Assembly (NCBI GenBank): GCA_031261445.1
Contig: JAISJQ010000040.1
Span: 1 to 44,342 of the forward strand
DNA from: Oscillospiraceae bacterium
Lineage (GTDB): Bacteria > Bacillota > Clostridia > Oscillospirales > Acutalibacteraceae
Direction of reading: 5' to 3'
Length of the DNA: 44,342 bases
Shown here: positions 15,059 through 22,322 of the stretch, one piece after another
Layout of the letters: every line of letters begins with the position of its first letter
Numbering within the stretch: position 1 is the first letter of the stretch
Program-made: the position numbers and the translations under genes
Notes under the pieces: model-generated
What the model was told of the DNA's origin: nothing
Database searches by the model: none
The model's input: the letters and a program-made list of their open reading frames with translations, nothing else

Positions 15059-16597
15059 TCACGCCTCTATCAGTGTTGTGCCCGTCATTTCGCCCGGCTG
15101 CGGTACGGCCAGCAGTTGCAACATCGTGGGCGCAATGTCGCTCAGTTTGCCGTCTGTGCGGAGTGTCACATCGCCTGCGCCGGCCACGAGGAACGGCACG
15201 GGGCTGGTGGTGTGGGCGGTGAAGGGTGCGCCGTCGGCGTCCGCCATGCAGTCGGCGTTGCCGTGGTCGGCCGTGAGTAAGAGAGTGCCGCCCACCGTTT
15301 GCAGTGCCGCCCAAACACGCCCCACGCAGCTGTCGACGGCCTCCACGGCGGCTTTCGCGGCGGCAAAAACGCCCGTGTGTCCCACCATATCGCAGTTTGC
15401 GAAGTTTAGGATAATCACGTCATAGACACCAGAGAGCACGCGATCCGCCACGGCATCTGTGACAAGTTTTGCGCTCATTTCCGGCTGTTGGTCATAGGTG
15501 GCCACCTTGGGGGAGGGGATGAGCACGCGGTCCTCGCCGGGATAGACCTTCTCCACGCCGCCGTTGAAGAAGAAGGTCACGTGGGCATATTTCTCCGTTT
15601 CGGCAATGCGCAATTGCGTTTTGCCCAAGGCGCAGAGGTACTCGCCCAGCGTGTTGGCCAAGCTCTGCGGCGCGAACGCCACGCGCACGCCCGGCATGGC
15701 CGCGTCATACTGTGTCATACAAACGTAATACAATTGCAGGTCATTGTCCTTGCGTTCGAAGCCGTCAAAGGCGGGATCGACCAGTGTGCGCGTGATTTCC
15801 CGGGCGCGATCGGGACGGAAATTGAAAAAGATCACGCTGTCGTGCGCCTTGATTGTCCCCGCCTTGTCGATCACCGTGGGGAGCACAAACTCGTCCGTGC
15901 GGTACTTCCCCTCGGCATCCAGCTGGGTGTAGCTCTGCCGCACAGCCGCGCTCGCATCGCTCGCCTGCACGCCTTCGCCGTCCACAAATGCCGCGTAGGC
16001 CTGACGAACGCGTTCCCAGCGGTTGTCACGATCCATGGCATAGTAACGCCCACACACCGTGGCGATTTTCCCCACGCCGATCTCGGCCAGCTTGGCCTGC
16101 AACTCGTCCAGAAAATCCGCCCCGCTGGTGGGGGGGACGTCGCGCCCATCAAGTAGGGCGTGGATGTACACGCGAGAGAGTCCCGCTTTTTTGGCCAGTG
16201 CCAGCAGGGCATAGAGGTGGGTGTTGTGGCTGTGCACGCCGCCGTCGGAGAGCAGACCCATCAGGTGTAGCGCACCGCCGTGGGCCTTGGCGGATTCCAC
16301 TGCCCCCACCAGTGCCGGATTGCTGAAAAAATCGCCGTCGCTGATGGATTTGCCGATGCGCGTGAGCTCCTGATACACCACGCGCCCCGCGCCGATGTTG
16401 GTGTGGCCGACCTCGCTGTTGCCCATCTGCCCGTCTGGCAGACCCACGTCCATTCCGCTCGCGCCGATGAGCGTGTGCGGATTTTCGGCAAAGAGCTGAT
16501 CCAGATGGGGCTTGTGGGCGGCGGCAATCGCGTTCCCAGCGCTCACGGGGTTGTGACCATAGCCGTCAAGAATGCAAAGAAGCAGGGGCTTTTTCAT
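15059..16597 (-). CDS. gpmI: 2,3-bisphosphoglycerate-independent phosphoglycerate mutase
   Basis: Interconverts 3- and 2-phosphoglycerate in glycolysis using two Mn ions. The 512-residue protein has [10 protein letters not shown] (metal ligand Asp11), the phosphorylated serine in [11 protein letters not shown] (Ser61), [30 protein letters not shown], and C-terminal metal ligands in [14 protein letters not shown] and [10 protein letters not shown]. The ATG at 16,597 follows GAGGAAA and begins the conserved sequence; an upstream in-frame start at 16,687 would cross the promoter. The TGA stop lies in a GAGGCGTGA repeat word. It is away from the usual gap-pgk-tpiA genes. Confidence 0.96.
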   Translation of the reverse strand: MKKPLLLCILDGYGHNPVSAGNAIAAAHKPHLDQLFAENPHTLIGASGMDVGLPDGQMGNSEVGHTNIGAGRVVYQELTRIGKSISDGDFFSNPALVGAVESAKAHGGALHLMGLLSDGGVHSHNTHLYALLALAKKAGLSRVYIHALLDGRDVPPTSGADFLDELQAKLAEIGVGKIATVCGRYYAMDRDNRWERVRQAYAAFVDGEGVQASDASAAVRQSYTQLDAEGKYRTDEFVLPTVIDKAGTIKAHDSVIFFNFRPDRAREITRTLVDPAFDGFERKDNDLQLYYVCMTQYDAAMPGVRVAFAPQSLANTLGEYLCALGKTQLRIAETEKYAHVTFFFNGGVEKVYPGEDRVLIPSPKVATYDQQPEMSAKLVTDAVADRVLSGVYDVIILNFANCDMVGHTGVFAAAKAAVEAVDSCVGRVWAALQTVGGTLLLTADHGNADCMADADGAPFTAHTTSPVPFLVAGAGDVTLRTDGKLSDIAPTMLQLLAVPQPGEMTGTTLIEA

Positions 16598-16621
16598 GGG
16601 GATTTCCTCATAAGTACACAA

Positions 16622-16649
16622 AATGCGGGCACAGCACAGTGCCCGCATT
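16622..16649. promoter_or_regulatory. Palindrome at the gpmI transcript start
   Basis: AATGCGGGCAC, 6 bases, GTGCCCGCATT: 11-bp perfect arms. The predicted transcription start (about 16,643) falls in the right arm. It may be an operator or a 5' stabilising hairpin; no T run follows in either direction. Confidence 0.55.
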
Positions 16650-16678
16650 ATTATAGCATATTCCGTGCCGTTTTTCAA
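16650..16678 (-). promoter_or_regulatory. gpmI promoter
   Basis: TTGAAA (16,673-16,678), 17 bases, TATAAT (16,650-16,655) on the minus strand. Confidence 0.8.
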
Positions 16679-16689
16679 ATTCGCCAAAC

Positions 16690-16880
16690 TGTAGGTGTGG
16701 ACATTTCGCGTTGATGTAGGGGCGACCGTCCTCGGTCGTCCGCTGGAGAAAGGGTATGTTTGTGGGAATCAACGGGCGCATACCCGCAGGGCACAGGCGG
16801 GGACGTGCGCCCCTACATATAAGTAGCGCAGATTGTCCACACCTCCAAGGACAATTGTTCATTGTTAATTGTTCATTGAA
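16690..16880. repeat. Paired hairpin repeat between gpmI and a secreted hydrolase gene
   Basis: A paired element from GTAGGGG at 16,716 (stem GCGACCG/CGGTCGT) to CCCCTAC at 16,816 (long stem GGGCGCA.../TGCGCCC). An AT-rich CAATTGTTCATTGTTAATTG module follows at 16,853-16,878 and touches the stop of the hydrolase gene. Confidence 0.8.
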
Positions 16881-18518
16881 CTAGATCCACCACGTGGCCA
16901 AAAACATCAGGAAGTTCACCAGCCCCAGCATCAGATCTTTCACGCGGGCGGCGGGGTTGAGCGCGGCGGTCACCTTTTGCCAAAACGTTGGGTTGTCCTG
17001 CGGGACGAAGAGCTTGTCGCCGCCGCCTTCCGGGGGCGTTTTGGACAGCACCAGCCACTGCGGATACGCCGGGTCGCTGAAGACATTCTGCGTTTTGCGC
17101 GAGTCAAAAAACCAATAGGCGAACGGCTCGTTTGTGCCGCCAATGTGCGGCGCGTCCGCCACAAACCACGTGTATTCCGGCAACAAACAGGTGGAGGCGT
17201 CGATGGTTTTGTCGGGGCTCAAGTGGTCGTGACCGTCCTTGTTTTTTTGGAAAACGATGCCCAACTTGCCCAGCTTTTTGCCCAGCGGGTCGCCAACGGT
17301 CGCGCCCGCGGAGGCGTAGACAGTGTCCACAAAGCCGTCGGAATTCGCGTTTGCATTCTCCAAGAGCGGGAAGAGCGGCGAGCCCGTGCCCAGATAGTAC
17401 CCCAGACGGATTTTCTGTTGCGCCTCTTTGATGAGTTTGTCCGCGTTGACTTGCACTTTGTAGTGATAGCGGTCGAGCTTGTTGATGAGCTCCGTGTATT
17501 CCCCGCGTTTGTCACCAAAGCAGGTTTCTTTTCCACTTTCGTAGTCCTGCATGGGCACATACGCCCAGAAAATGGGCATCGTCAGTGCCGTGGGAATGAT
17601 CGCTTTGTCGTACAGCCTGTCCATAAAGCGCGGGAACGCGCGATTGACCATGGCCGACACGGCACGCAAAAACCCGGCCTGATTGGCCGCCTGCAGGGCG
17701 GAGCTGACGGTCTTGAGCTTCTTTTGGGCGGCCTGAGCCAGCTCTGGGTCATCGTCCTCTGGATTGCCAAAGACGCTGAAATCGCGCAAAAAACCCGTGG
17801 TGGCCAGCGCGTCCGCGTCCAGTTTCAGGCGTTTGTTGACCACGTCGCCAAAGATGCTCGAACCCTCGTGGAGCGTCGCGCGCACGGTCACCGCGCGCAG
17901 GGCGTGTGTGCCATAACGCGCCAGATACGCCAAAAACAGGCAACCAGAGCCACTTTGCGCCGCCACGTTCACGGTGCTGTGCCCCGTGGTTTCACACACT
18001 TGGTCGATGAACGTTTTCAAGCGTTCGGCCAACACCCACGGGTCTTGCCGCCAGTCGTAATTGAAGTGGTAGGCGCGGACGCTGGGGTCGGCTTTGTGGT
18101 CTCGCGCCAGCTCCTCGTTCATCCGCGCCAGATCGCCGTCAAAGGGACGCAGACTCTCGCCCTTAGAATCAAAGGCGATGGGGCCCAGAATGGCGTTGGT
18201 GAAATTGGCGAGAATGTCCGCGATTTTCTCCCACTCTTCGTCCCGTATGTATTTGGGCAGCTCGGGCAGGATTTTCTGCAGATCCGCCACAATGTCGTTT
18301 CCGCCGCCGCCCGTGTTCCAGCCCTCCACTTGCTCTGGCGTGCCGGCATTGAGGTACAGCGCGTGCCACGCACCCTCACAAAAGATGACCGGCACGCTCT
18401 CGCAGGTCGCCTCATCGTGCGTGGGCGCTTCGGCGGCCGTTTCCTCCGCGCTGACGCTCATGACGAACGTGCCCAGAATCAGAAATGTGACCAGAATGGT
18501 CGCAAGAATTCGTTTCAT
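16881..18518 (-). CDS. Secreted alpha/beta hydrolase, lipase-like, paralogue 1
   Basis: A 545-residue protein with a signal peptide (MKRILATILVTFLILGTFVM then SVSAEE) and a hydrophobic C-terminus (LGLVNFLMFLATWW) that may hold it at the membrane. The fold is suggested by FNYDWRQDP (152-160), a nucleophile elbow VNVAAQSGSGCLFLAYLARYG with Ser189, and a late histidine motif DGHDHLSPD that may hold the catalytic His. It aligns along its length with the protein at 36,123 (WAYVPMQDY/WAFVPDEYY; RYHYKVQV/DYHYTVQV; DGHDHLSPDKTIDAS/DGHNHLSPDGLIDAS). The residue before the serine is Gln here, His in the other. LCAT/lipase-type esters are plausible substrates; this is inference. GGAGGG precedes the ATG. 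Confidence 0.8.
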   Translation of the reverse strand: MKRILATILVTFLILGTFVMSVSAEETAAEAPTHDEATCESVPVIFCEGAWHALYLNAGTPEQVEGWNTGGGGNDIVADLQKILPELPKYIRDEEWEKIADILANFTNAILGPIAFDSKGESLRPFDGDLARMNEELARDHKADPSVRAYHFNYDWRQDPWVLAERLKTFIDQVCETTGHSTVNVAAQSGSGCLFLAYLARYGTHALRAVTVRATLHEGSSIFGDVVNKRLKLDADALATTGFLRDFSVFGNPEDDDPELAQAAQKKLKTVSSALQAANQAGFLRAVSAMVNRAFPRFMDRLYDKAIIPTALTMPIFWAYVPMQDYESGKETCFGDKRGEYTELINKLDRYHYKVQVNADKLIKEAQQKIRLGYYLGTGSPLFPLLENANANSDGFVDTVYASAGATVGDPLGKKLGKLGIVFQKNKDGHDHLSPDKTIDASTCLLPEYTWFVADAPHIGGTNEPFAYWFFDSRKTQNVFSDPAYPQWLVLSKTPPEGGGDKLFVPQDNPTFWQKVTAALNPAARVKDLMLGLVNFLMFLATWWI

Positions 18519-18607
18519 GTTTTCCCTCCAAAAATGCCCATGAAGAGTTTATCACAGGATGCTGCAATTATGTTTCCAAAATAGAAAAAACGCGCAATTT
18601 TTCTCGC

Positions 18608-20986
18608 TTATTTCAAGACCACCACGCTCACGCCGTCGCCGCCCTCGCCATAGCCGCCCAGTCGTTGCGACTGCACAAAGGGCAGCGTGTCCAGATACTT
18701 CTTCACCGCCAGACGCAGTGCGCCCGTGCCTTTGCCATGGACAATCACAAACTCGCGCAGTCCGGAGCGCATCGCGCCGTCCAGATAATACTCCAGCGTG
18801 TGCAGGCACTCCTCCACCGTTTGGCCGCGCACGTCCACGCGATGGTCGGTGGCGCTTGCCCCCGCAGTGTCGAGCTTTTGCGCACGGGTGCTGTCGTTTT
18901 TCACGGTGTTTTTCTGCGGACTCGCCCCAGCCAGACGCAAGGCATCGAGCTTTACACGCAGTTTTGCCCCGCCTGCCTGCACGGTCAGTTGCCCTTTCGC
19001 GTCCGGCAGCGTCAACACTTCGGCGTGCGTGCCCGTTTGCGCCAATAGGACGTGGTCGCCGACCACCAGTGGGCGCGGGAGGGTGTAGGCCTCGTCCTGC
19101 GTAGGGACACGCCATGGCGTGTCCTCGGCCAGCGCGTGCATCGTCTTCTTCATCGCGCTTTTCGCCCGTTTGGCCAGCTCCACGGCGTTCTGGTCTTTCT
19201 CCTGGCGCAAGGCGGCAATCTCGTCAAGTAGCATCTGCGCCTGCCGCTTGGCTTGCTCCACAATGCGCAGTGCCGCGCCCCGCGCCTGCTCCTCCTCGCG
19301 TTGCCACAGTGAATCCATCTGCGCCCGCTTAGCGGCGGCTTTTTCTCTATCCTCCGCCGCGTGCTCTTTCAGTATCCGCGCGGCATCCTGCTCAGCCTCC
19401 ATGGCGCGGCGACTGGCTTCCAGCCGATCCACCACGTCCTCAAACTGCCGATTTTCCTGCTGGATGAGTGCTGTTGCCGCGTCCAGCACTTCGCGCTCCA
19501 TCCCCAGCCGCTCGCTGATGGCCAGCGCGTTGGAGCGACCGGGCGTACCGATGATCAGGCGATAGGTGGGGCGCAACGTCGCCACGTCAAATTCGCAGGA
19601 GGCGTTCTGTACACGCGCCGTAGTCAGAGCGTAGGCTTTCAGCTCCGCATAGTGCGTCGTGGCGGCCACGCGTGCGCCCTTTTGGTGTAGGCGTTGCAGG
19701 ATGGCCTGCGCCAACGCCGCGCCTTCAATGGGATCAGTGCCCGCGCCCAGCTCGTCCACCAGCACCAGCGCGTCGTGGTCCGCCTGCTGGAGAATGGCCG
19801 TGATGTTGGTCATGTGCGCGGAAAACGTGGAGAGCGACTGTGCGATGCTCTGCTCGTCGCCAATGTCCGCGAAAACGTGCGCGAAAATGGCGCAGCGGCT
19901 ACCGTCGCGCACAGGGAGCATCAGTCCGCAACGCGCCATGAGCGTCAGCAGTCCCAGCGTTTTGAGTGCCACGGTTTTGCCGCCCGTGTTGGGCCCCGTA
20001 ATGACCAGCGTGTCAAAGTCCAGCCCCAACGAGATGTCAATGGGCACGGCGCTGTCTGGGTCGAGTAGCGGATGCCGCGCGGCCTTGAGGAGGGTCTGCC
20101 CCTCGTCGTTCAGTTCTGGCGCACTGGCCTTGATTTTGTAGGCATACTGCGCCTTGGCGAAGATGAGGTTCAGCCCCACCGCCGCCTGATAACTGCGGCG
20201 AATGGACTGCGCAAAGCTCGCCACCTCGGCGGACAGCTCTAGGATGATGCGGTCAATCTCGGCGCGTTCCTTGCCCTTGAGCAGGCGGATTTCGTTGTTG
20301 GCCTCCACCACGGCGATGGGCTCAACGAAAATCGTCGCGCCGCTGGCAGAGCTGTCGTGCACCAACCCCGGGAAATCCCCGCGGTGCTCCGCTTTGACGG
20401 GCACAACGTAACGTCCGCCCCGCTGGGTGATGATGGCCTCCTGCAGGATTTTGGTGTTCGCGCCCGAGCGAATGGTGCGCTCCAGCTGGTCGCGCACGCG
20501 GCTCTCCTGCACGCGGATTTTGCGGCGCAGATCGCCCAGCGTGGGGGAGGCGTTGTCGCTCAAATCGTCCTCGTTGGCGACGACGGAGAGGATGCGTTTT
20601 TCTAGGTAAGAGTTCGGCTCAAGTGCGGAAAAATCCAGCACCGTGCTGACGTTGGCGCAGCTGTCGCGCCAGTTCAGGATGCCGCGAATCGCGCCCAACA
20701 CCGCCGCCGTGTCCAGCAGTTCCCGCAGGCTGAGCATCCCGCCAGCGATTGACCGCGCCAGCGCCCCGGCAATGGAGCGCAAGCCCCCAAAGCCCGGCGC
20801 ACCAAAGCGTGCCAGCAGATTGTGAGCGTTGGCGGTCTCCTGCAAAAGCGCGTTTGCCTCGGCCAAGGTCTGGGCAGGTTCAAGCGCAAGAGCGCACTCT
20901 TTCGCATCGTTGCAGGCGCAAAACTCGGCCAAACGCGCCAGCACCGTGTCCAGCTCCAATACTTTGTGGTGTCTGTTCATGTCCAT
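18608..20986 (-). CDS. mutS2: MutS2 family ATPase/endonuclease with Smr domain
   Basis: A 792-residue protein of the MutS2 family, which limits recombination and in Bacillus acts on collided ribosomes. Walker A is GPNTGGKT (331-338), Walker B LVLVDE (407-412), followed by GAGTDP and ATTHYAELK; a coiled coil (about 510-620) and the C-terminal Smr nuclease domain (DVRGQTVEECLHTLEYYLDG, then VIVHGKGTGALR) complete it. The start at 20,986 (or 20,980) fits the family N-terminus; the frame is open to 21,403 but that part overlaps a divergent gene. There is no ribosome binding site, and the promoter at 20,993-21,021 points to the ATG itself. Residues 621-629 (EDTPWRVPT) are encoded by a hairpin repeat at 19,101-19,124. 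Confidence 0.94.
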   Translation of the reverse strand: MDMNRHHKVLELDTVLARLAEFCACNDAKECALALEPAQTLAEANALLQETANAHNLLARFGAPGFGGLRSIAGALARSIAGGMLSLRELLDTAAVLGAIRGILNWRDSCANVSTVLDFSALEPNSYLEKRILSVVANEDDLSDNASPTLGDLRRKIRVQESRVRDQLERTIRSGANTKILQEAIITQRGGRYVVPVKAEHRGDFPGLVHDSSASGATIFVEPIAVVEANNEIRLLKGKERAEIDRIILELSAEVASFAQSIRRSYQAAVGLNLIFAKAQYAYKIKASAPELNDEGQTLLKAARHPLLDPDSAVPIDISLGLDFDTLVITGPNTGGKTVALKTLGLLTLMARCGLMLPVRDGSRCAIFAHVFADIGDEQSIAQSLSTFSAHMTNITAILQQADHDALVLVDELGAGTDPIEGAALAQAILQRLHQKGARVAATTHYAELKAYALTTARVQNASCEFDVATLRPTYRLIIGTPGRSNALAISERLGMEREVLDAATALIQQENRQFEDVVDRLEASRRAMEAEQDAARILKEHAAEDREKAAAKRAQMDSLWQREEEQARGAALRIVEQAKRQAQMLLDEIAALRQEKDQNAVELAKRAKSAMKKTMHALAEDTPWRVPTQDEAYTLPRPLVVGDHVLLAQTGTHAEVLTLPDAKGQLTVQAGGAKLRVKLDALRLAGASPQKNTVKNDSTRAQKLDTAGASATDHRVDVRGQTVEECLHTLEYYLDGAMRSGLREFVIVHGKGTGALRLAVKKYLDTLPFVQSQRLGGYGEGGDGVSVVVLK
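19101..19124. repeat. Hairpin repeat module inside mutS2
   Basis: GTAGGGACACGCC followed by ATGGCGTGTCC. The last 20 bases (19,105-19,124) are a perfect palindrome, GGACACGCCATGGCGTGTCC. It has the same start (GTAGGG) and design as the intergenic hairpin family. It is read in frame as part of the linker between the coiled coil and the KOW-like/Smr part of MutS2. Confidence 0.65.
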
Positions 20987-20992
20987 GCGTAT

Positions 20993-21021
20993 ATTGTAGC
21001 TGAAATGCGCAAAAAAAGCAA
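20993..21021 (-). promoter_or_regulatory. mutS2 promoter, predicted leaderless transcript
   Basis: TTGCTT (21,016-21,021), 17 bases, TACAAT (20,993-20,998) on the minus strand, then ATACGC and the ATG at 20,986. The start point should be the A of the ATG. The layout is the same as at fmt (TATAATGTACGCATG against TACAATATACGCATG). Confidence 0.65.
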
Positions 21022-21036
21022 GTCGGGAAGGCGAGA

Positions 21037-21065
21037 TTGACAAAATATGCTTTGAGAGATATAAT
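21037..21065 (+). promoter_or_regulatory. Promoter of the DUF4160/DUF2442 pair
   Basis: Full consensus: TTGACA (21,037-21,042), 17 bases, TATAAT (21,060-21,065). It is divergent from the mutS2 promoter, 16 bases away. Confidence 0.85.
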
Positions 21066-21118
21066 ATAGATACACACCGTGGCATAAAAATGCTTTCGGA
21101 GGAAAGAGAGGATAGATC

Positions 21119-21385
21119 ATGCCAACAATTAGTATGTTTCAGGGAATCCTCATTCGCATGAACTGGGCTGACGTTGACCGACACAGCGCACCGCACTTCC
21201 ACGCGATCTATTCTGGATGTGATGCATCTTTTGGTTTGGATGGCGAGTTGCTTTCGGGTGATTTCCCCAAAAAACAAATGGCTCTTGTCAAGGCGTGGGC
21301 AATTTTGCGTGCGGAAGATCTCACCGCCAATTGGGAACTCGCTGTCAATAAAGAGGAAACTTTCCGTATTGATCCATTGCGATAG
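21119..21385 (+). CDS. DUF4160 family protein
   Basis: An 88-residue protein with the family start MPTISMFQGILIRMNW and the APHFHAIYSG motif (usual form PPHFHA). DUF4160 genes are regularly next to DUF2442 genes, as here, and the pair behaves in genomes like a small mobile toxin-antitoxin-type unit; an actual activity is not established. GGAGGAAAG upstream gives a clear ribosome binding site for the ATG at 21,119. The pair sits between mutS2 and a convergent gene and is less GC-rich than mutS2. Confidence 0.85.
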   Translation: MPTISMFQGILIRMNWADVDRHSAPHFHAIYSGCDASFGLDGELLSGDFPKKQMALVKAWAILRAEDLTANWELAVNKEETFRIDPLR

Positions 21386-21393
21386 GAGCAACG

Positions 21394-21684
21394 ATGAAAA
21401 CACGCTATGACCCCGTGCTTGATGATGAAATCGTCATCGCCACGCCGCAGTGGCCGCGTGTGACGGCTGTCCAGCCGTTGCCGGATTATGTTCTCCAGCT
21501 GGAGTTCAACAACGGCGAACGTCGCCTGTTTGACGCAAAGCCACTGCTAAAAGAGAAAGTGTATGCGCGCCTCAACAGTGTGACTTTCTTTAACCTTGTG
21601 CGCGCCTCATTTGGCACGGTGGAGTGGCCATGCAATATTGACTATAGCCCAGACAGCCTGTATATACAAAGCGTTCCGGGTTAA
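21394..21684 (+). CDS. DUF2442 family protein
   Basis: A 96-residue protein. PRVTAVQPLPDYVLQLEFNN, GERRLFDAKPLL, and the ending FGTVEWPCNIDYSPDSLY are typical of DUF2442, a small family often following DUF4160. TAGGAG lies before the ATG, 8 bases after the upstream stop, so the two genes form one operon. The 3' end overlaps by four bases the end of the convergent gene on the other strand. Confidence 0.87.
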   Translation: MKTRYDPVLDDEIVIATPQWPRVTAVQPLPDYVLQLEFNNGERRLFDAKPLLKEKVYARLNSVTFFNLVRASFGTVEWPCNIDYSPDSLYIQSVPG

Positions 21685-22169
21685 GCAGCCCGTGCATCCT
21701 TCACTTTGTGGAGCACCAGCAGGACGCGGCGGGCGATGGGTTGCGCGAAGAGTGCTTCAATCGCAAACGAAATGGCGAAGTTGCGCGGCCATTTGTAGAA
21801 GAAAAAGCGAATCGGCTCAAGGCTGAGGTGGCGTGAGCCGATCCACGTGCCAATCACCGTGAGGAAAATGGACATCAGCAGCACCGTGCACAGGATGTTG
21901 GCAAGGATGTGCGCGTTGAAGCTGTCGTTTTTGGCGACGATTTTGGCCGTGAGCCACTCGGCGGGCTTGAGGGTAAGCAAAACCAACGCCACCACGCTCA
22001 GCCAAATGAACGGGATGACGCGCAGCACGTCCAGCCAAACTTCCCAGCGAAAGCCGAACTCAAAGCAAGTGATCAGCGGCGCAATGGTGTTGACCGACAG
22101 GAGGGAAATGATGGCAATGAACAGCGCGAATTCTTTGTTGTTGCGGGGCAATTTCATGTGAAAATCCAT
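21681..22169 (-). CDS. DUF2798-like membrane protein
   Basis: A 162-residue protein starting KLPRNNKEFALFIAIISLLS after a few residues, with four hydrophobic segments in two similar halves. The PRNNKEF start and two-fold hydrophobic design fit DUF2798, small membrane proteins of unknown role. The ATG at 22,169 is preferred because TTAGGAG lies 11 bases upstream; the ATG at 22,157 is possible. A terminator-like hairpin (22,205-22,242) stands between its likely promoter (22,261-22,290) and the start. Confidence 0.7.
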   Translation of the reverse strand: MDFHMKLPRNNKEFALFIAIISLLSVNTIAPLITCFEFGFRWEVWLDVLRVIPFIWLSVVALVLLTLKPAEWLTAKIVAKNDSFNAHILANILCTVLLMSIFLTVIGTWIGSRHLSLEPIRFFFYKWPRNFAISFAIEALFAQPIARRVLLVLHKVKDARAA

Positions 22170-22204
22170 AGGGTGCAGTGCTCCTAATCTCATTTTTGGC
22201 AGAC

Positions 22205-22242
22205 AAAAAGCCGCATAGAATCCAGTTGAATTCTACGCGGCT
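22205..22242 (-). terminator. Terminator of the beta-mannosidase gene, also in the leader of the next gene
   Basis: Stem 22,209-22,221 with 22,230-22,242 (AGCCGC.TAGAAT). One pair is G-U in minus-strand RNA but A-C in plus-strand RNA, and T5 follows on the minus strand, so it is a minus-strand terminator. It lies downstream of a promoter (22,261-22,290), so it could also attenuate the DUF2798-like gene. Confidence 0.8.
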
Positions 22243-22260
22243 AAGCTGACAACGCTATGC

Positions 22261-22290
22261 ATTATACCACAAAATGGGGGTGAAAGTCAA
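22261..22290 (-). promoter_or_regulatory. Promoter upstream of the DUF2798-like gene
   Basis: TTGACT (22,285-22,290), 18 bases, TATAAT (22,261-22,266), with the extended form TGTGGTATAAT that also occurs at fmt and near 32,818. Confidence 0.65.
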
Positions 22291-22322
22291 GTGGCAAATT
22301 CGCCTACGCGAATCTTGTAGAA

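Noticed and set aside
16869-18584. 571-codon open frame on the plus strand
   Set aside because: It lies opposite the secreted hydrolase, which has a signal peptide, a ribosome binding site and a paralogue. The plus-strand product is low in domain-like features and Arg/His/Val-rich.
18541-18607. Terminator between mutS2 and the secreted hydrolase gene
   Set aside because: There is a T run (AGAAAAA ... TTTTTTCT) but only an A/T stem, too weak to call.
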